Both the position numbers and the translations under genes were made by a program. Shown here one piece after another: positions 1 through 8,551 of a stretch of DNA of 64,000 bases. The notes under the pieces are model-generated. The model did no database searches, was not told where the DNA came from, and saw only the letters and a program-made list of their open reading frames with translations. How positions within the stretch are numbered: position 1 is the first letter of the stretch; each line of letters starts with the position of its first letter. Source of the DNA: Natranaerovirga pectinivora (GTDB lineage: Bacteria; Bacillota; Clostridia; Lachnospirales; DSM-24629); NCBI RefSeq assembly GCF_004342165.1, contig NZ_SMAL01000010.1, positions 1-64,000 of the forward strand, in the 5' to 3' direction.

Positions 1-1
1 A

Positions 2-1696
2 AAGGCAGAAAAAGCAATAACAATACAAGTAATAAGTCCAAATGGCAGTATAGATTATGTTGACCAAACAGTAAGCAACAGCAATGGAGAATTTAGTTTC
101 CAATACAAAACAACAGGACCATATGGAGAATATACAGTAAAAATAGGTGGGAGCGGAGTAGATTCCGTAATAACGTTAATATTAGAATATAGAGAACCGG
201 GAGAACCAGGAGAACCAGGAGAGCCAGGAGACCCAGGAGAACCAGGAGACCCAGGAGACCCAGGAGACCCAGGAGACCCAGGAGAGCCAGGAGAGCCAGG
301 AGAGCCAAGTGAACCAGGAGAGCCAGGAGAACCGGGAGAACCGGGAGAACCGGGAGAACCGGGAGAACCGGGAGAGCCAGGAGAACCAGGAGAACCAGGA
401 GACCCAGGAGAGCCAGGAGAACCGGGAGAACCGGGAGAACCAGGAGACCCAGGAGAACCAGGAGAACCAGGAGATCCGGGAGATTCAAGTAATGGAGGAA
501 ATAATATTGTTCGACCAATTTCTCCTGTAGTTATTGTTGAAAAAGAAGATGGATCTATAGTTATTAACAAAGATGGAAAAGTAAATCAAGAAACAAAAAT
601 AGTAGAATCAGTATTAAATAAAATAACTTTTAATAATGCTTTTGAGAAAGCAAAAGTAGACTCAAATGGTGTTAAAAACATAGTTATTGAAGTAACGGCA
701 GTTGAGGGCGCCAAAGGATATTCTCAATCTTTTCCGGGAACAGTATTCGGAGAAAAGAATACTCATAAAGTAACTTTAATTACAGAAGCAGCAACAATTC
801 AGTTACCAAACACTACATTTTCTAATTATAATATAGTAGAAGATGATGTTGTTGAGTTGGTTGTATCCAGTGTAGAAAAAGACAGTGCCGGAAAATCTAT
901 TATTCAAGTTAATTTTAAGGTAAATGGAAAAATAGTAAAATGGAATAATCCTAATTCTCAAATTAGAATATCAATTCCTTATACTCCAGTAGATGGAGAA
1001 GATGTAGAGCATTTGGTAATTCTATATATTGATGAAGATGGAAATGCAACTACTGTTTCTAATGGCCGTTATAATGAAAAACAAGGCACAATGGATTTTG
1101 CAACAAATCATTTTAGTAGATTTGCAATTGCATATGTTCATGAAACGTTTAATGACTTAGATGGATATGATTGGGCTAGAAAGTCTATAGAAGTATTAGC
1201 AACAAAAGGAATTGTTAAGGGGGTATCATCAAGAGAAAAATTGTTTAATCCATCTGCTAATATATCAAGAGCAGACTTTATAATTATGCTAATCAACACT
1301 TTGGGGTTAACAGCAGATTTTGAGAGTAATTTTTCAGATGTAGATGAAACGGATTATTTTTATAAGGAAGTAGGGATAGCAAAAGCCTTGGGTATTTCTG
1401 TTGGTATAGGAGATAATAAATTTAATCCTAAGGCAGATATATCAAGACAAGAAATGATGACCCTTACTTTAAGAGCTATGTTATTAGTAGGGTTGCAATT
1501 AGAAGAAGGTGATATTACAATACTAAGTAATTTCATGGATGGAGATAAAGTAGCACCGTATGCGTTAGAAGCAGTAATTACATTGGTTTCAAATGAGGTA
1601 ATTAAAGGGTGTAATAATCAAAATATTAATCCTTTAGGAAGTGCAACAAGAGCTGAGACGGCTATGTTTATGTATAGGATTTATAATATTTTATAA
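2..1696 (+). CDS. Collagen-like SLH-domain surface protein (5' partial)
   Basis: The frame is open from the window edge, so the N-terminus and signal peptide lie outside; 564 residues are visible. Residues about 67-161 are some 31 Gly-X-Pro triplets in which X is Glu or Asp, with one Gly-to-Ser interruption. Residues about 200-380 form an extracellular beta-type region ending in the aromatic stretch typical just before SLH modules. Three SLH repeats follow at about 383-437, 443-497 and 509-563, so the protein is anchored at its C-terminus, presumably to pyruvylated secondary cell-wall polymer (family knowledge). The collagen tract probably forms a highly acidic triple-helical stalk (inference). 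No repeat-driven frameshift is seen. Downstream is a long gap before the por operon, so this is the last gene of its transcript. Confidence 0.9.
   Translation, partial: KAEKAITIQVISPNGSIDYVDQTVSNSNGEFSFQYKTTGPYGEYTVKIGGSGVDSVITLILEYREPGEPGEPGEPGDPGEPGDPGDPGDPGDPGEPGEPGEPSEPGEPGEPGEPGEPGEPGEPGEPGEPGEPGDPGEPGEPGEPGEPGDPGEPGEPGDPGDSSNGGNNIVRPISPVVIVEKEDGSIVINKDGKVNQETKIVESVLNKITFNNAFEKAKVDSNGVKNIVIEVTAVEGAKGYSQSFPGTVFGEKNTHKVTLITEAATIQLPNTTFSNYNIVEDDVVELVVSSVEKDSAGKSIIQVNFKVNGKIVKWNNPNSQIRISIPYTPVDGEDVEHLVILYIDEDGNATTVSNGRYNEKQGTMDFATNHFSRFAIAYVHETFNDLDGYDWARKSIEVLATKGIVKGVSSREKLFNPSANISRADFIIMLINTLGLTADFESNFSDVDETDYFYKEVGIAKALGISVGIGDNKFNPKADISRQEMMTLTLRAMLLVGLQLEEGDITILSNFMDGDKVAPYALEAVITLVSNEVIKGCNNQNINPLGSATRAETAMFMYRIYNIL
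194..487 (+). repeat. 9-bp minisatellite encoding Gly-(Glu/Asp)-Pro triplets
   Basis: About 32 tandem copies of a 9-base unit (GGAGAACCA and close variants with GAG/GAC/GAT and CCG/CCA) run without frame change. Third-position variation groups into blocks, for example a run of GGAGAACCG units near 333-370. That pattern suggests expansion by slippage or unequal recombination. Open frames in the other registers and on the other strand over this stretch are artefacts of the repeat. Confidence 0.95.
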
Positions 1697-1935
1697 AAAA
1701 ATCTTAAGATCTACTATCATATCGTGAAAAAATAAACTTTCTTGGAAAAACATTTGCTATATTGCAGATGTAAATTCTGAGAAAGTTTTATTTTTGCATT
1801 ATTGCCAACACCACATATCAAATTTCAAATAATGTATGTTTATAAAAGTGATAAAGTTAATGATAAAGAGGACTAAGGCTACTGAGTTAGTAAGAACTGG
1901 AGAGGGTTATAGAAGTGAGTTTAAAGTGAAATATA

Positions 1936-2073
1936 ATATTTGGTAATGGCCAAATATAAACAAAAGAAAATGTTCATTTAAACACAAAAATAAAATAGTA
2001 AAAGTATTCAAAAAATAAACATTTTTTCACACCTTAAGTTAGTTATTTAAATAACGAAGTATACAATATACTT
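1936..2073. promoter_or_regulatory. Three perfect palindromes upstream of por operon (possible operators)
   Basis: Seen directly: ATATTTGG-6 nt-CCAAATAT at 1936-1957; the self-complementary 14-mer GTTATTTAAATAAC at 2042-2055; and AAGTATA-CAA-TATACTT at 2057-2073. The last two are one base apart. They lie 135-270 bases before the proposed por -35 box. AT-rich DNA makes short palindromes common, so binding is only a suggestion. None matches the Rex consensus well. Confidence 0.35.
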
Positions 2074-2206
2074 TATATTGACATTGTATACAGTATAATG
2101 GTAAACTTAGGATAGAGAAAAAACTCTATTAAAATTGATTTGCATTAGGTATTTTTTGAACAAAATATATAATAGTTAAACTTGAAATTCATTTTTTTTG
2201 TATTAT

Positions 2207-2235
2207 TTGTCTACACACTAGCAATTGCATAAAAT
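2207..2235 (+). promoter_or_regulatory. Probable sigma-A promoter of porGDAB
   Basis: TTGTCT (2207-2212), 17-base spacer, TAAAAT (2230-2235). Transcription would start near 2242, giving a leader of about 40 bases with AAGGAGGA before the first gene. An upstream TTGACA/TATAAT pair at 2078-2099 is only 10 bases apart and is not usable as one promoter. Confidence 0.5.
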
Positions 2236-2283
2236 AAAATATGTGCAAATCTAAAAAACATATAAATTAAGGAGGATTAGTCA

Positions 2284-2859
2284 ATGAAGAACATGATTGA
2301 GATTCGTTGGCACGGTCGTGGGGGTCAAGGTGCAAAAACAGCATCTTTACTATTAGCAGAAGCGGCATTTGACACTGGTAAGTATATTCAAGGATTTCCT
2401 GAGTACGGCCCAGAGCGTATGGGTGCTCCAATAACTGCATACAACCGTATAAGCGATGAAAGAGCAACAGTACACTCTAATATCTATGAACCAGATTATG
2501 TTGTGGTAGTAGATGAAACTTTAATCGATGTTGTAGATGTAACAGCTGGTTTAAAAGAAGAAGGTGCAATTATTATTAATTCATCTAAAAGCCCTGATGA
2601 AATTAGAGGCAAACTTAGTGGTTACAAAGGTAGAGTATACACAATCGATGCAAGAGAAATATCAATGGCTACATTAGGAAGATATTTCCCTAATACACCT
2701 ATGTTAGGTGCAGTAGTAAAGGTTTCAAATATTATGGATGAAAATGTATTCCTTGAAGCAATGGATTCATCATTTAGCCATAAATTTGCAAACAAACCAG
2801 CAGTAATAGCTCCAAACCTGGAGGCTGTTAAGAGAGCTCTTACGGAGGTGAAAGGCTAA
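2284..2859 (+). CDS. porG: Pyruvate:ferredoxin oxidoreductase, gamma subunit
   Basis: 191 residues, the normal size for the separate gamma subunit of 2-oxoacid:ferredoxin oxidoreductases. The N-terminal glycine-rich motif GRGGQG (about residues 10-15), followed by a second conserved segment around FPEYGPERMGAP, is diagnostic. The subunit forms the domain that helps hold coenzyme A in the heterotetramer. It is first of four genes in gamma-delta-alpha-beta order; its stop overlaps the next start (TAATG at 2857-2861), indicating translational coupling. A good AAGGAGGA site precedes the ATG. Pyruvate is preferred over 2-ketoisovalerate as substrate because the alpha and beta subunits look PorA/PorB-like, but sequence alone does not prove it. 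Confidence 0.93.
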   Translation: MKNMIEIRWHGRGGQGAKTASLLLAEAAFDTGKYIQGFPEYGPERMGAPITAYNRISDERATVHSNIYEPDYVVVVDETLIDVVDVTAGLKEEGAIIINSSKSPDEIRGKLSGYKGRVYTIDAREISMATLGRYFPNTPMLGAVVKVSNIMDENVFLEAMDSSFSHKFANKPAVIAPNLEAVKRALTEVKG

Positions 2860-3167
2860 TGAGTAGTAAAGATAAATGTATCATAGAAGGATATACTCCT
2901 TGGAGAAAAACTACTCCTGGAGGAATAGTAACATCTTCAGGTAATGCTAAATACTACCTTACAGGTGGTTGGAGAGCAGATAAGCCAATCTGGAATCAAG
3001 AAAAATGCAAACAATGTATGTTATGTTTTCCAGTATGTCCAGATTCATCAATAGAAGTAGAAAACAAAGCAATGAAAGGCATTGATTATGATCACTGTAA
3101 AGGCTGTGGCGTTTGTGCAGCAGTATGTCCATTCGATGCTATAGATATGGAGCCAGAAGGCAAATAA
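2859..3167 (+). CDS. porD: Pyruvate:ferredoxin oxidoreductase, delta (ferredoxin) subunit
   Basis: 102 residues with two complete 4Fe-4S motifs: Cys50/53/56/60 and Cys80/83/86/90, each CxxCxxCxxxCP. It passes electrons from the thiamine diphosphate centre in PorB to free ferredoxin. The N-terminal 45 residues, including a Trp-rich stretch, match the usual PorD extension rather than a free 2[4Fe-4S] ferredoxin. The start overlaps the porG stop by one base and GGAGGTG lies inside the porG end. Twenty bases separate it from porA. Confidence 0.93.
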   Translation: MSSKDKCIIEGYTPWRKTTPGGIVTSSGNAKYYLTGGWRADKPIWNQEKCKQCMLCFPVCPDSSIEVENKAMKGIDYDHCKGCGVCAAVCPFDAIDMEPEGK

Positions 3168-3187
3168 TAATCAGGAGGGAAATACAA

Positions 3188-4372
3188 ATGGCAATTCGTG
3201 ATAAATTATCAGGTAACGAAGCTGTTGCCGTTGCTATGAAGCAAATAAATCCAGATGTTGTAGCTGCATTCCCTATCACACCATCAACAGAAATTCCACA
3301 ATACTTTTCAACTTTTGTGGCAAATGGTGAAGTAGAAACAGAATTTGTTCCTGTAGAATCAGAACATTCAGCTATGTCAGCGTGTATAAGTGCAGCAGCA
3401 GCAGGAGCTAGAACTATGACAGCAACTTCTGCAAATGGTTTAGCACTTATGTGGGAAATGCTTTATATAGCAGCATCTTGTAAAACACCAGTAGTATTAA
3501 CAGTAGTAAACCGTGCATTATCAGGTCCTATTAATATACATAATGATCATTCTGATACAATGGGATCAAGAGACTCAGGATGGCTACAATTCTATGGAGA
3601 AAACAACCAAGAAGCATATGATAACTTAATTATGGCTTTAAAAGTTGCAGAACATCCAGAAGTATCTCTTCCAGCAATGAACTGTTATGATGGATTCATA
3701 ACATCACATGCTATTGAGAACATTGAATTGTTAGAAGATGAAAAAGTTAAAGCATTTGTTGGGGATTATAATCCAGAACAATTCTTATTAAATAGCAAAA
3801 ACCCAGTGGCAGTTGGACCATTATCAATGCCAACCCACTACTTCGAGCAAAAACGTCAACAAGCTGAAAGTATGAGAAAAGCAAAAGACGTTATTATTGA
3901 AGTATCTAAAGAATTTGAAGCATTAACAGGCAGAAAATATGATTTATTCGAATCATATAAATTAGATGATGCTGAATTAGCAATCGTTGTAATTGGTTCT
4001 ACTGCAGGAACAGCAAAATACGTTGTTGATCAATTAAGAAATCAAGGTGTAAAAGCTGGATTATTAAAAATAAGAATTTTCCGTCCATTCCCGGCTGAAG
4101 AAATGGCAGAAGCTTTAAAAGATATTAAAGTAGTTGCAGTTCTTGACAAATGTGATGGATTTAGTGGTAAAGGTGCACCAGTATTCAATGAAATAAGAAG
4201 TGCTCTTTATGATTATGAAACTAAACCAAAAATGGTTAACTATGTTTATGGTTTAGGTGGACGTGACGTTAGAACAAATGATATAGAAAAAGTATATAAC
4301 GACTTATTAGCGATTCTTGAATCTGGTAAAGTAGAAGATCCATATCGTTACTTAGGCGTAGTTGAAGAATAA
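3188..4372 (+). CDS. porA: Pyruvate:ferredoxin oxidoreductase, alpha subunit
   Basis: 394 residues when started at ATG 3188, which has TCAGGAGGGA at proper spacing. An upstream in-frame start at 3113 would overlap porD by 55 bases and has no ribosome site. The N-terminal domain carries the pyrimidine-binding signature FPITPSTEIP (about 29-38) and a conserved Glu-rich segment (VPVESEHSAM). The C-terminal part is the transketolase-C-like domain. It forms the catalytic core with PorB and converts pyruvate and CoA to acetyl-CoA, CO2 and reduced ferredoxin. Confidence 0.93.
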   Translation: MAIRDKLSGNEAVAVAMKQINPDVVAAFPITPSTEIPQYFSTFVANGEVETEFVPVESEHSAMSACISAAAAGARTMTATSANGLALMWEMLYIAASCKTPVVLTVVNRALSGPINIHNDHSDTMGSRDSGWLQFYGENNQEAYDNLIMALKVAEHPEVSLPAMNCYDGFITSHAIENIELLEDEKVKAFVGDYNPEQFLLNSKNPVAVGPLSMPTHYFEQKRQQAESMRKAKDVIIEVSKEFEALTGRKYDLFESYKLDDAELAIVVIGSTAGTAKYVVDQLRNQGVKAGLLKIRIFRPFPAEEMAEALKDIKVVAVLDKCDGFSGKGAPVFNEIRSALYDYETKPKMVNYVYGLGGRDVRTNDIEKVYNDLLAILESGKVEDPYRYLGVVEE

Positions 4373-4386
4373 GGAGGTGCATACAA

Positions 4387-5319
4387 ATGGCTTATAATTT
4401 AAAGGAAGCAAGTTTAAAACCAGAAAGATTAACAGGCGGACATAGAATGTGTGCTGGTTGTGGTGCACCACCAGTTGTGCGTACTGTTCTTAGAGCTTTA
4501 AAAGAAGATGACAAAGCAGTTATTGGTGCAGCAACAGGATGTCTTGAAGTATCTACATTCTTATACCCATATACAGCTTGGGAAGATTCTTTCATTCACT
4601 CTGCATTTGAAAACGTAGCAGTTTCTGTAGCAGGAGCTGAAGCGGCATATAATGCAATGAAGAGAAAAGGTAAAATTGACGAAACATATAAATTCATCGC
4701 ATTTGCAGGAGACGGTGGAACATATGATATCGGTCTTCAAGCATTATCTGGTGCTATGGAAAGAGGACATGACATGGTTTATGTATGTTACGACAATGGT
4801 GCATACATGAATACAGGGATCCAACGTTCATCAGCTACACCAAAATACGCTGATACAACAACATCTCCAGCAGGTAAAGTTGTACCAGGTAAAGAGCAAT
4901 TTAGAAAAGATTTAACTAAAATTATGGTAGCTCATGGTATTCCATATGTTGCTCAATCAGCACCACTTAAAAACTTTAAAGACTTACATGAGAAATCAGA
5001 AAAAGCACTTTATACGCCAGGACCAGCATTTTTAAATGTAATTGCGCCATGTCCTCGTGGATGGAGATACGAAACTAACAAATTAATGGATCTTTCAGAA
5101 CTTGCTGTTGATACTTGTTTCTGGCCATTATTTGAAGTTGAAAATGGTAAATATACATTAAACTATATGCCTAAGAAAAAACGCCATATAAGCGATTGGT
5201 TAGAAGCTCAAGGACGTTTCAAACATATTGTTAAAAATCCTCAAGCAGTTGAAGAAATGCAACAGGAGATTGACAAAAGATGGGAAGACCTTCTTAGACT
5301 TTGTGGTGTTGAAGCATAA
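4387..5319 (+). CDS. porB: Pyruvate:ferredoxin oxidoreductase, beta (TPP-binding) subunit
   Basis: 310 residues. Cys22 and Cys25 (MCAGCGAP), Cys52 (TGCLEV) and Cys222 (APCPRGW) are the four ligands expected for the proximal 4Fe-4S cluster. GDGGTYDIG (109-117) followed by CYDNGAYMNTG is the Mg-thiamine diphosphate motif. AAGGAGG precedes ATG 4387, 15 bases after porA. It is the last gene of the operon, followed by a strong terminator. Many Clostridia use a single-chain enzyme instead, so this split form is noteworthy. Confidence 0.94.
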   Translation: MAYNLKEASLKPERLTGGHRMCAGCGAPPVVRTVLRALKEDDKAVIGAATGCLEVSTFLYPYTAWEDSFIHSAFENVAVSVAGAEAAYNAMKRKGKIDETYKFIAFAGDGGTYDIGLQALSGAMERGHDMVYVCYDNGAYMNTGIQRSSATPKYADTTTSPAGKVVPGKEQFRKDLTKIMVAHGIPYVAQSAPLKNFKDLHEKSEKALYTPGPAFLNVIAPCPRGWRYETNKLMDLSELAVDTCFWPLFEVENGKYTLNYMPKKKRHISDWLEAQGRFKHIVKNPQAVEEMQQEIDKRWEDLLRLCGVEA

Positions 5320-5328
5320 TATAGACCG

Positions 5329-5360
5329 AAAGAATCAGCTTTTGCTGGTTCTTTTTTTTT
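5329..5360 (+). terminator. Terminator of porGDAB
   Basis: Ten-base stem (AAGAATCAGC at 5330-5339 with GCTGGTTCTT at 5344-5353, one G-T pair) followed by a run of T. Confidence 0.9.
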
Positions 5361-5506
5361 CCAGTTATTAATAATAGGGGTGTAAAAGTACCTCTCTTAA
5401 ATAATTTAACTTTATTTATTGATATATTGATTGTTTTAAGTCATAATAGTAATACGATGAGTAAAATAATGTAACATACTTTAAACAAAATAAGGGACGA
5501 TGTTGA

Positions 5507-6580
5507 ATGCAGATATTTATGAAAAAGTTTAATGGTATCTTACTAGGAGATGGCTTTAAAGAGATTCCAACGGATTTAGAAACAGTATGGATGTATGGAA
5601 AAATTAAAAACAACGACTTATATCTATTGAATATAATTGGTTTAAAAGATAATCTTAAGATTTCTTTAGAACAATATGAAGTATATAAGGATATAACAAA
5701 AAGACAATTTAGCAAATACGGATATAACCGAATATATCTTTTGAATATATACTTAACCAGTGAAAAAAGTGATTTAAACGAAAAGTTGAACGACTTTATA
5801 CCTAACTATCAAGATGAATTAATTGATTTTCATTGGGTCGTAAATCTTACTGAGGGAGATATTTATGTATCCAATAATCAGCCAAATAATTTCTTGAACG
5901 TATATAGTATTATAGAGTCTATCTTAAATAATGAAGAGTATAAAAACCTTGAGCAAATACATTATAAATCAAAATTTATTCCAATAACTGCTTTTTTATT
6001 GGCTATAAACACATTGATATGGGTTATTATGGAGTTGGTAGGGTCATCCACCGATTCACGCACACTCATTGAGTTTGGTGCGCTATTTTCTCCAGCGATT
6101 ATTTATCACAGAGAGTATTATAGATTATTTACTGCTATGTTTTTACACATTGGATTTTCTCATTTATTCTATAATATGTTTGCATTATATTTGTTTGGAA
6201 GTCGACTGGAAAAGGTATTAGGTCAATATAGATATACGATTCTATATATTGCGGCAGGATTAGGTGGTAGTTTGCTTTCTTTTGGTACGGTGTTATTTAG
6301 TGAGGGTAGTATAAGATTAGCAGCTGGAGCATCTGGGGCTATTTATGGATTGCAAGGCGCTGCATTATATATAACAATGAAAACAAAGAGCAGTTTAAAT
6401 GGCGTATCAGAAGGATTGTTATGGATTATGACTTTTGGAGGGCTGATTTTTGGTTTTACCTCAACGAATGTTGATAATATGGCACATATTGGCGGATTGG
6501 TAACAGGATATATCCTTATGATTGTTTTAAACAAATCTAAGAACCAAGAATTAATGAAAAATAATGAAATAGTAGAATAA
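5507..6580 (+). CDS. Rhomboid-family intramembrane serine protease
   Basis: 357 residues. A soluble N-terminal domain (1-155) precedes about six membrane segments. The rhomboid catalytic dyad is present: Ser276 in GASG and His327 in AHIGG. The supporting His214, His219 and Asn223 (HIGFSHLFYN) sit in the second core helix. Architecture resembles B. subtilis GluP (YqgP), which cleaves membrane proteins including the Mg transporter MgtE; the substrate here is unknown. ATG 5507 has GGGAC nine bases upstream; ATG 5519 is a possible later start. It stands alone after the por terminator. Confidence 0.9.
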   Translation: MQIFMKKFNGILLGDGFKEIPTDLETVWMYGKIKNNDLYLLNIIGLKDNLKISLEQYEVYKDITKRQFSKYGYNRIYLLNIYLTSEKSDLNEKLNDFIPNYQDELIDFHWVVNLTEGDIYVSNNQPNNFLNVYSIIESILNNEEYKNLEQIHYKSKFIPITAFLLAINTLIWVIMELVGSSTDSRTLIEFGALFSPAIIYHREYYRLFTAMFLHIGFSHLFYNMFALYLFGSRLEKVLGQYRYTILYIAAGLGGSLLSFGTVLFSEGSIRLAAGASGAIYGLQGAALYITMKTKSSLNGVSEGLLWIMTFGGLIFGFTSTNVDNMAHIGGLVTGYILMIVLNKSKNQELMKNNEIVE

Positions 6581-6635
6581 AAAACCAACCTAGAGCAGAA
6601 AATAAATCTAAATAATCTCTAGGTGGTGGAACAAA

Positions 6636-7370
6636 TTGATAGAAGAGACAAACCTTTATGAAAAGGAAAAACTTAAGATAAATGATGTTCTAAAAACATT
6701 ATATGAAGAAAAAGAATATATGTTAGGAGACCAATTAGCATTGGACTTGCTAAGTAAATATTGTAATATATATTATAAGGGACAAGTATTATCTGAGATT
6801 GATGAAGAATTATTTAACAAATTTATTTTATATTACTTACCAAAATCAAAACTAAATATTTCCGAAGATAGAGTAAAAAAAGTACTTGTAAACATATATA
6901 AAATATTAGAAGGTATTAAAATCAAATACAATTATGATTTGACAAATATTTATAGATTAAGTTATCTTAATTATGGCGATGACATTGCAAGAATAATAGA
7001 TTTAAGAAAGCAATTACTAAGAAATACGGAGTGTCCTGTTATTAGTTGGGATCCTTTAATAATTGATTTTTCTTATTATAAACAGCATAACTCCAAGAAA
7101 AAATGGTTGCCAAGAAAAGAAGTTTATGAACAAGGATACTATGAAATGGTAGATAAAGTAGGATATGATTCTTATTTGTTTAAAAAAGTTCAAGGTAGTA
7201 ATACTTGTGTAAAAATACGGCTGGAAAAAGGAACAGCAAAACTCTTAAAGCATAATGATGTATTACATATGCGACTTAAGAGAAAAATCTTTACAACTTG
7301 TTGGGAAATCATTGAAATAAAAGGATGCTATTTATCCGAAAGTAATAAATATATTAATTTGAAAGTATGA
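6636..7370 (+). CDS. Unrecognised soluble protein
   Basis: 244 residues from a TTG start at 6636 preceded by AGGTGGTGGA. I do not recognise a family. There is no signal peptide or membrane helix. The N-terminal 125 residues look alpha-helical and rich in Lys, Glu and Tyr. The last 110 residues contain alternating hydrophobic stretches and several aromatic and basic positions (for example KKKWLPRKE), suggesting a small beta-type domain. It lies 55 bases after the rhomboid gene in the same direction without a clear terminator, so the two may be cotranscribed. No function is proposed. Confidence 0.7.
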   Translation: MIEETNLYEKEKLKINDVLKTLYEEKEYMLGDQLALDLLSKYCNIYYKGQVLSEIDEELFNKFILYYLPKSKLNISEDRVKKVLVNIYKILEGIKIKYNYDLTNIYRLSYLNYGDDIARIIDLRKQLLRNTECPVISWDPLIIDFSYYKQHNSKKKWLPRKEVYEQGYYEMVDKVGYDSYLFKKVQGSNTCVKIRLEKGTAKLLKHNDVLHMRLKRKIFTTCWEIIEIKGCYLSESNKYINLKV

Positions 7371-7378
7371 TTATCAAA

Positions 7379-7439
7379 CTTGCTTGCAAGGATTTGAAAC
7401 CATACTTCCAACAAAGCTTTTGTCTCCTTGCCAAGTAAG
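7379..7439 (+). other. Intergenic inverted repeat, possible structured RNA
   Basis: CTTGCTTGCAAGGA (7379-7392) pairs imperfectly with TCCTTGCCAAGTAAG (7425-7439), leaving a 32-base loop that contains a smaller possible AAAGCTTTTG hairpin. There is no T-run after it, so it is not a typical terminator. It may be a leader structure of the next gene. Confidence 0.3.
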
Positions 7440-7505
7440 AGGCATAAGCGGAGTTAATTTATAAATAATATGAATTTAAAAAGGTAAGAAAGTCGAGGGG
7501 TTTAG

Positions 7506-8480
7506 ATGAAGATACTTCTAATTTATGGGGGAAGAGGTCTTGCAAAAGATCCAACACTAATTGTTACTGCTAAAATAAAGGAAGTATTAATAGAATTAAG
7601 TGCAACGGTGGAACAGATTAATTTAAATGAAGAAAACAATGCTAAAACAATAGCATCTAATCTACATAATTATGATGGTATTGTTTTGGCTACTACAGTG
7701 GAATGGTTTGGCATAGGTGCCCTTGCGCAAAAATTCTTAGACGATTGTTGGTATTATGGTGATAAAGCAATCATACAAGATTTATACTTAATGCCTGTAG
7801 TATGCTCCATGCATACTGGAGAAAGAGATGGACAAAACCATATATTAAAGTCATGGGATCTATTAGGTGGCATACACTGTGATGGTATATGTGCTTATTT
7901 TTCTAATAGTACAGAGTTAGAATTTAACAAAGACTACATAGAAATTATCGAAAAGAAAGCCGAAAATTTATACAGAAATATTAAGCAAAAAAAACCTAGA
8001 CTTCCTAAGAGTCTAGTGATAAATTCTAATGGTGTTGTTAAAGAAAATCTACCTGAAAAAAAACAAGTTTCATTATTTGATGGAGATGAAAAATACATAC
8101 AACGTCAGCAAGAAGACATTGAGCAATTAAAGTTTTTCTTTAAGCAAAAGTTAGAAAGTAGTAATGGCGACATATACGAAAATATTAGAGATGCCTTTAT
8201 TAATAGTTTTGTTAGTCAAATTAATTTTAAAGGGATATATAAAATTAATATAATCGATAAAAAGAAAGTAATTGCAATTGATATCAATAATGATGTTATA
8301 AGTTGTGATATGGAAGACAGAGAAAATGTAAATGTAAATATTCAAGCAGATTTTGAGGCTTTGGAAAAAATAACTAGTGGCTATATAACTTTCCAAAGAG
8401 CATTTATGACAGGACTAATAAATGCAAAGGGAGATTTTAAGTTATTGTATATGTTAGACCAATTATTTAGGTTTAAATAA
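7506..8480 (+). CDS. Flavodoxin-like / SCP2-like two-domain protein
   Basis: 324 residues. The first 165 look like a flavodoxin/NADPH-dependent FMN-reductase fold: a glycine-containing loop after strand 1 (YGGRG), then LATTVEWFGIGALAQKFLD, the usual contact region around the flavin. Residues about 215-320 resemble the SCP2 sterol-carrier fold, ending in the characteristic segment around ITSGYITFQRAFMTGLINAKGD. A lysine-rich linker joins them. The pairing suggests a redox protein with a lipid- or hydrophobe-binding pocket (inference). GAGGGG precedes ATG 7506. It is followed 71 bases later by the epimerase gene, and no terminator was seen between them. Confidence 0.7.
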   Translation: MKILLIYGGRGLAKDPTLIVTAKIKEVLIELSATVEQINLNEENNAKTIASNLHNYDGIVLATTVEWFGIGALAQKFLDDCWYYGDKAIIQDLYLMPVVCSMHTGERDGQNHILKSWDLLGGIHCDGICAYFSNSTELEFNKDYIEIIEKKAENLYRNIKQKKPRLPKSLVINSNGVVKENLPEKKQVSLFDGDEKYIQRQQEDIEQLKFFFKQKLESSNGDIYENIRDAFINSFVSQINFKGIYKINIIDKKKVIAIDINNDVISCDMEDRENVNVNIQADFEALEKITSGYITFQRAFMTGLINAKGDFKLLYMLDQLFRFK

Positions 8481-8551
8481 ATATAATACAAGTTGGCCCA
8501 AACATATTGCTTGAAATAGAATTAAGGACAATATAGTAGGAGGGGATTCAA

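Larger units (their letters stand above)
1697..2283. other. 587-bp intergenic region, hairpin-rich, no gene seen
   Basis: No credible reading frame with a ribosome site was found on either strand. An imperfect inverted repeat (AAACTTTCTT near 1733, paired with GAGAAAGTTTTATTTTTG near 1778) with a loop of about 35-40 bases and a following T-rich run may end the SLH gene. The rest holds several short palindromes and the por promoter, listed separately. Confidence 0.6.

Noticed and set aside
194-487. CRISPR-like spacing of short repeats
   Set aside because: The repeats are directly adjacent 9-mers inside a coding frame, without spacers.
55-570. Long open frames on the minus strand and in a second plus frame over the Gly-X-Pro tract
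   Set aside because: They arise because a 9-base repeat without stops is open in every frame. They lack ribosome sites, and the collagen-SLH frame continues through the region.
2078-2099. TTGACA followed by TATAAT
   Set aside because: The spacer is only 10 bases, too short for a sigma-A promoter. The TTGTCT/TAAAAT pair at 2207-2235 is better placed.
3113-3187. Upstream start for porA
   Set aside because: It would overlap the ferredoxin motif of porD and has no ribosome site. ATG 3188 has GGAGG and gives the normal PorA N-terminus.
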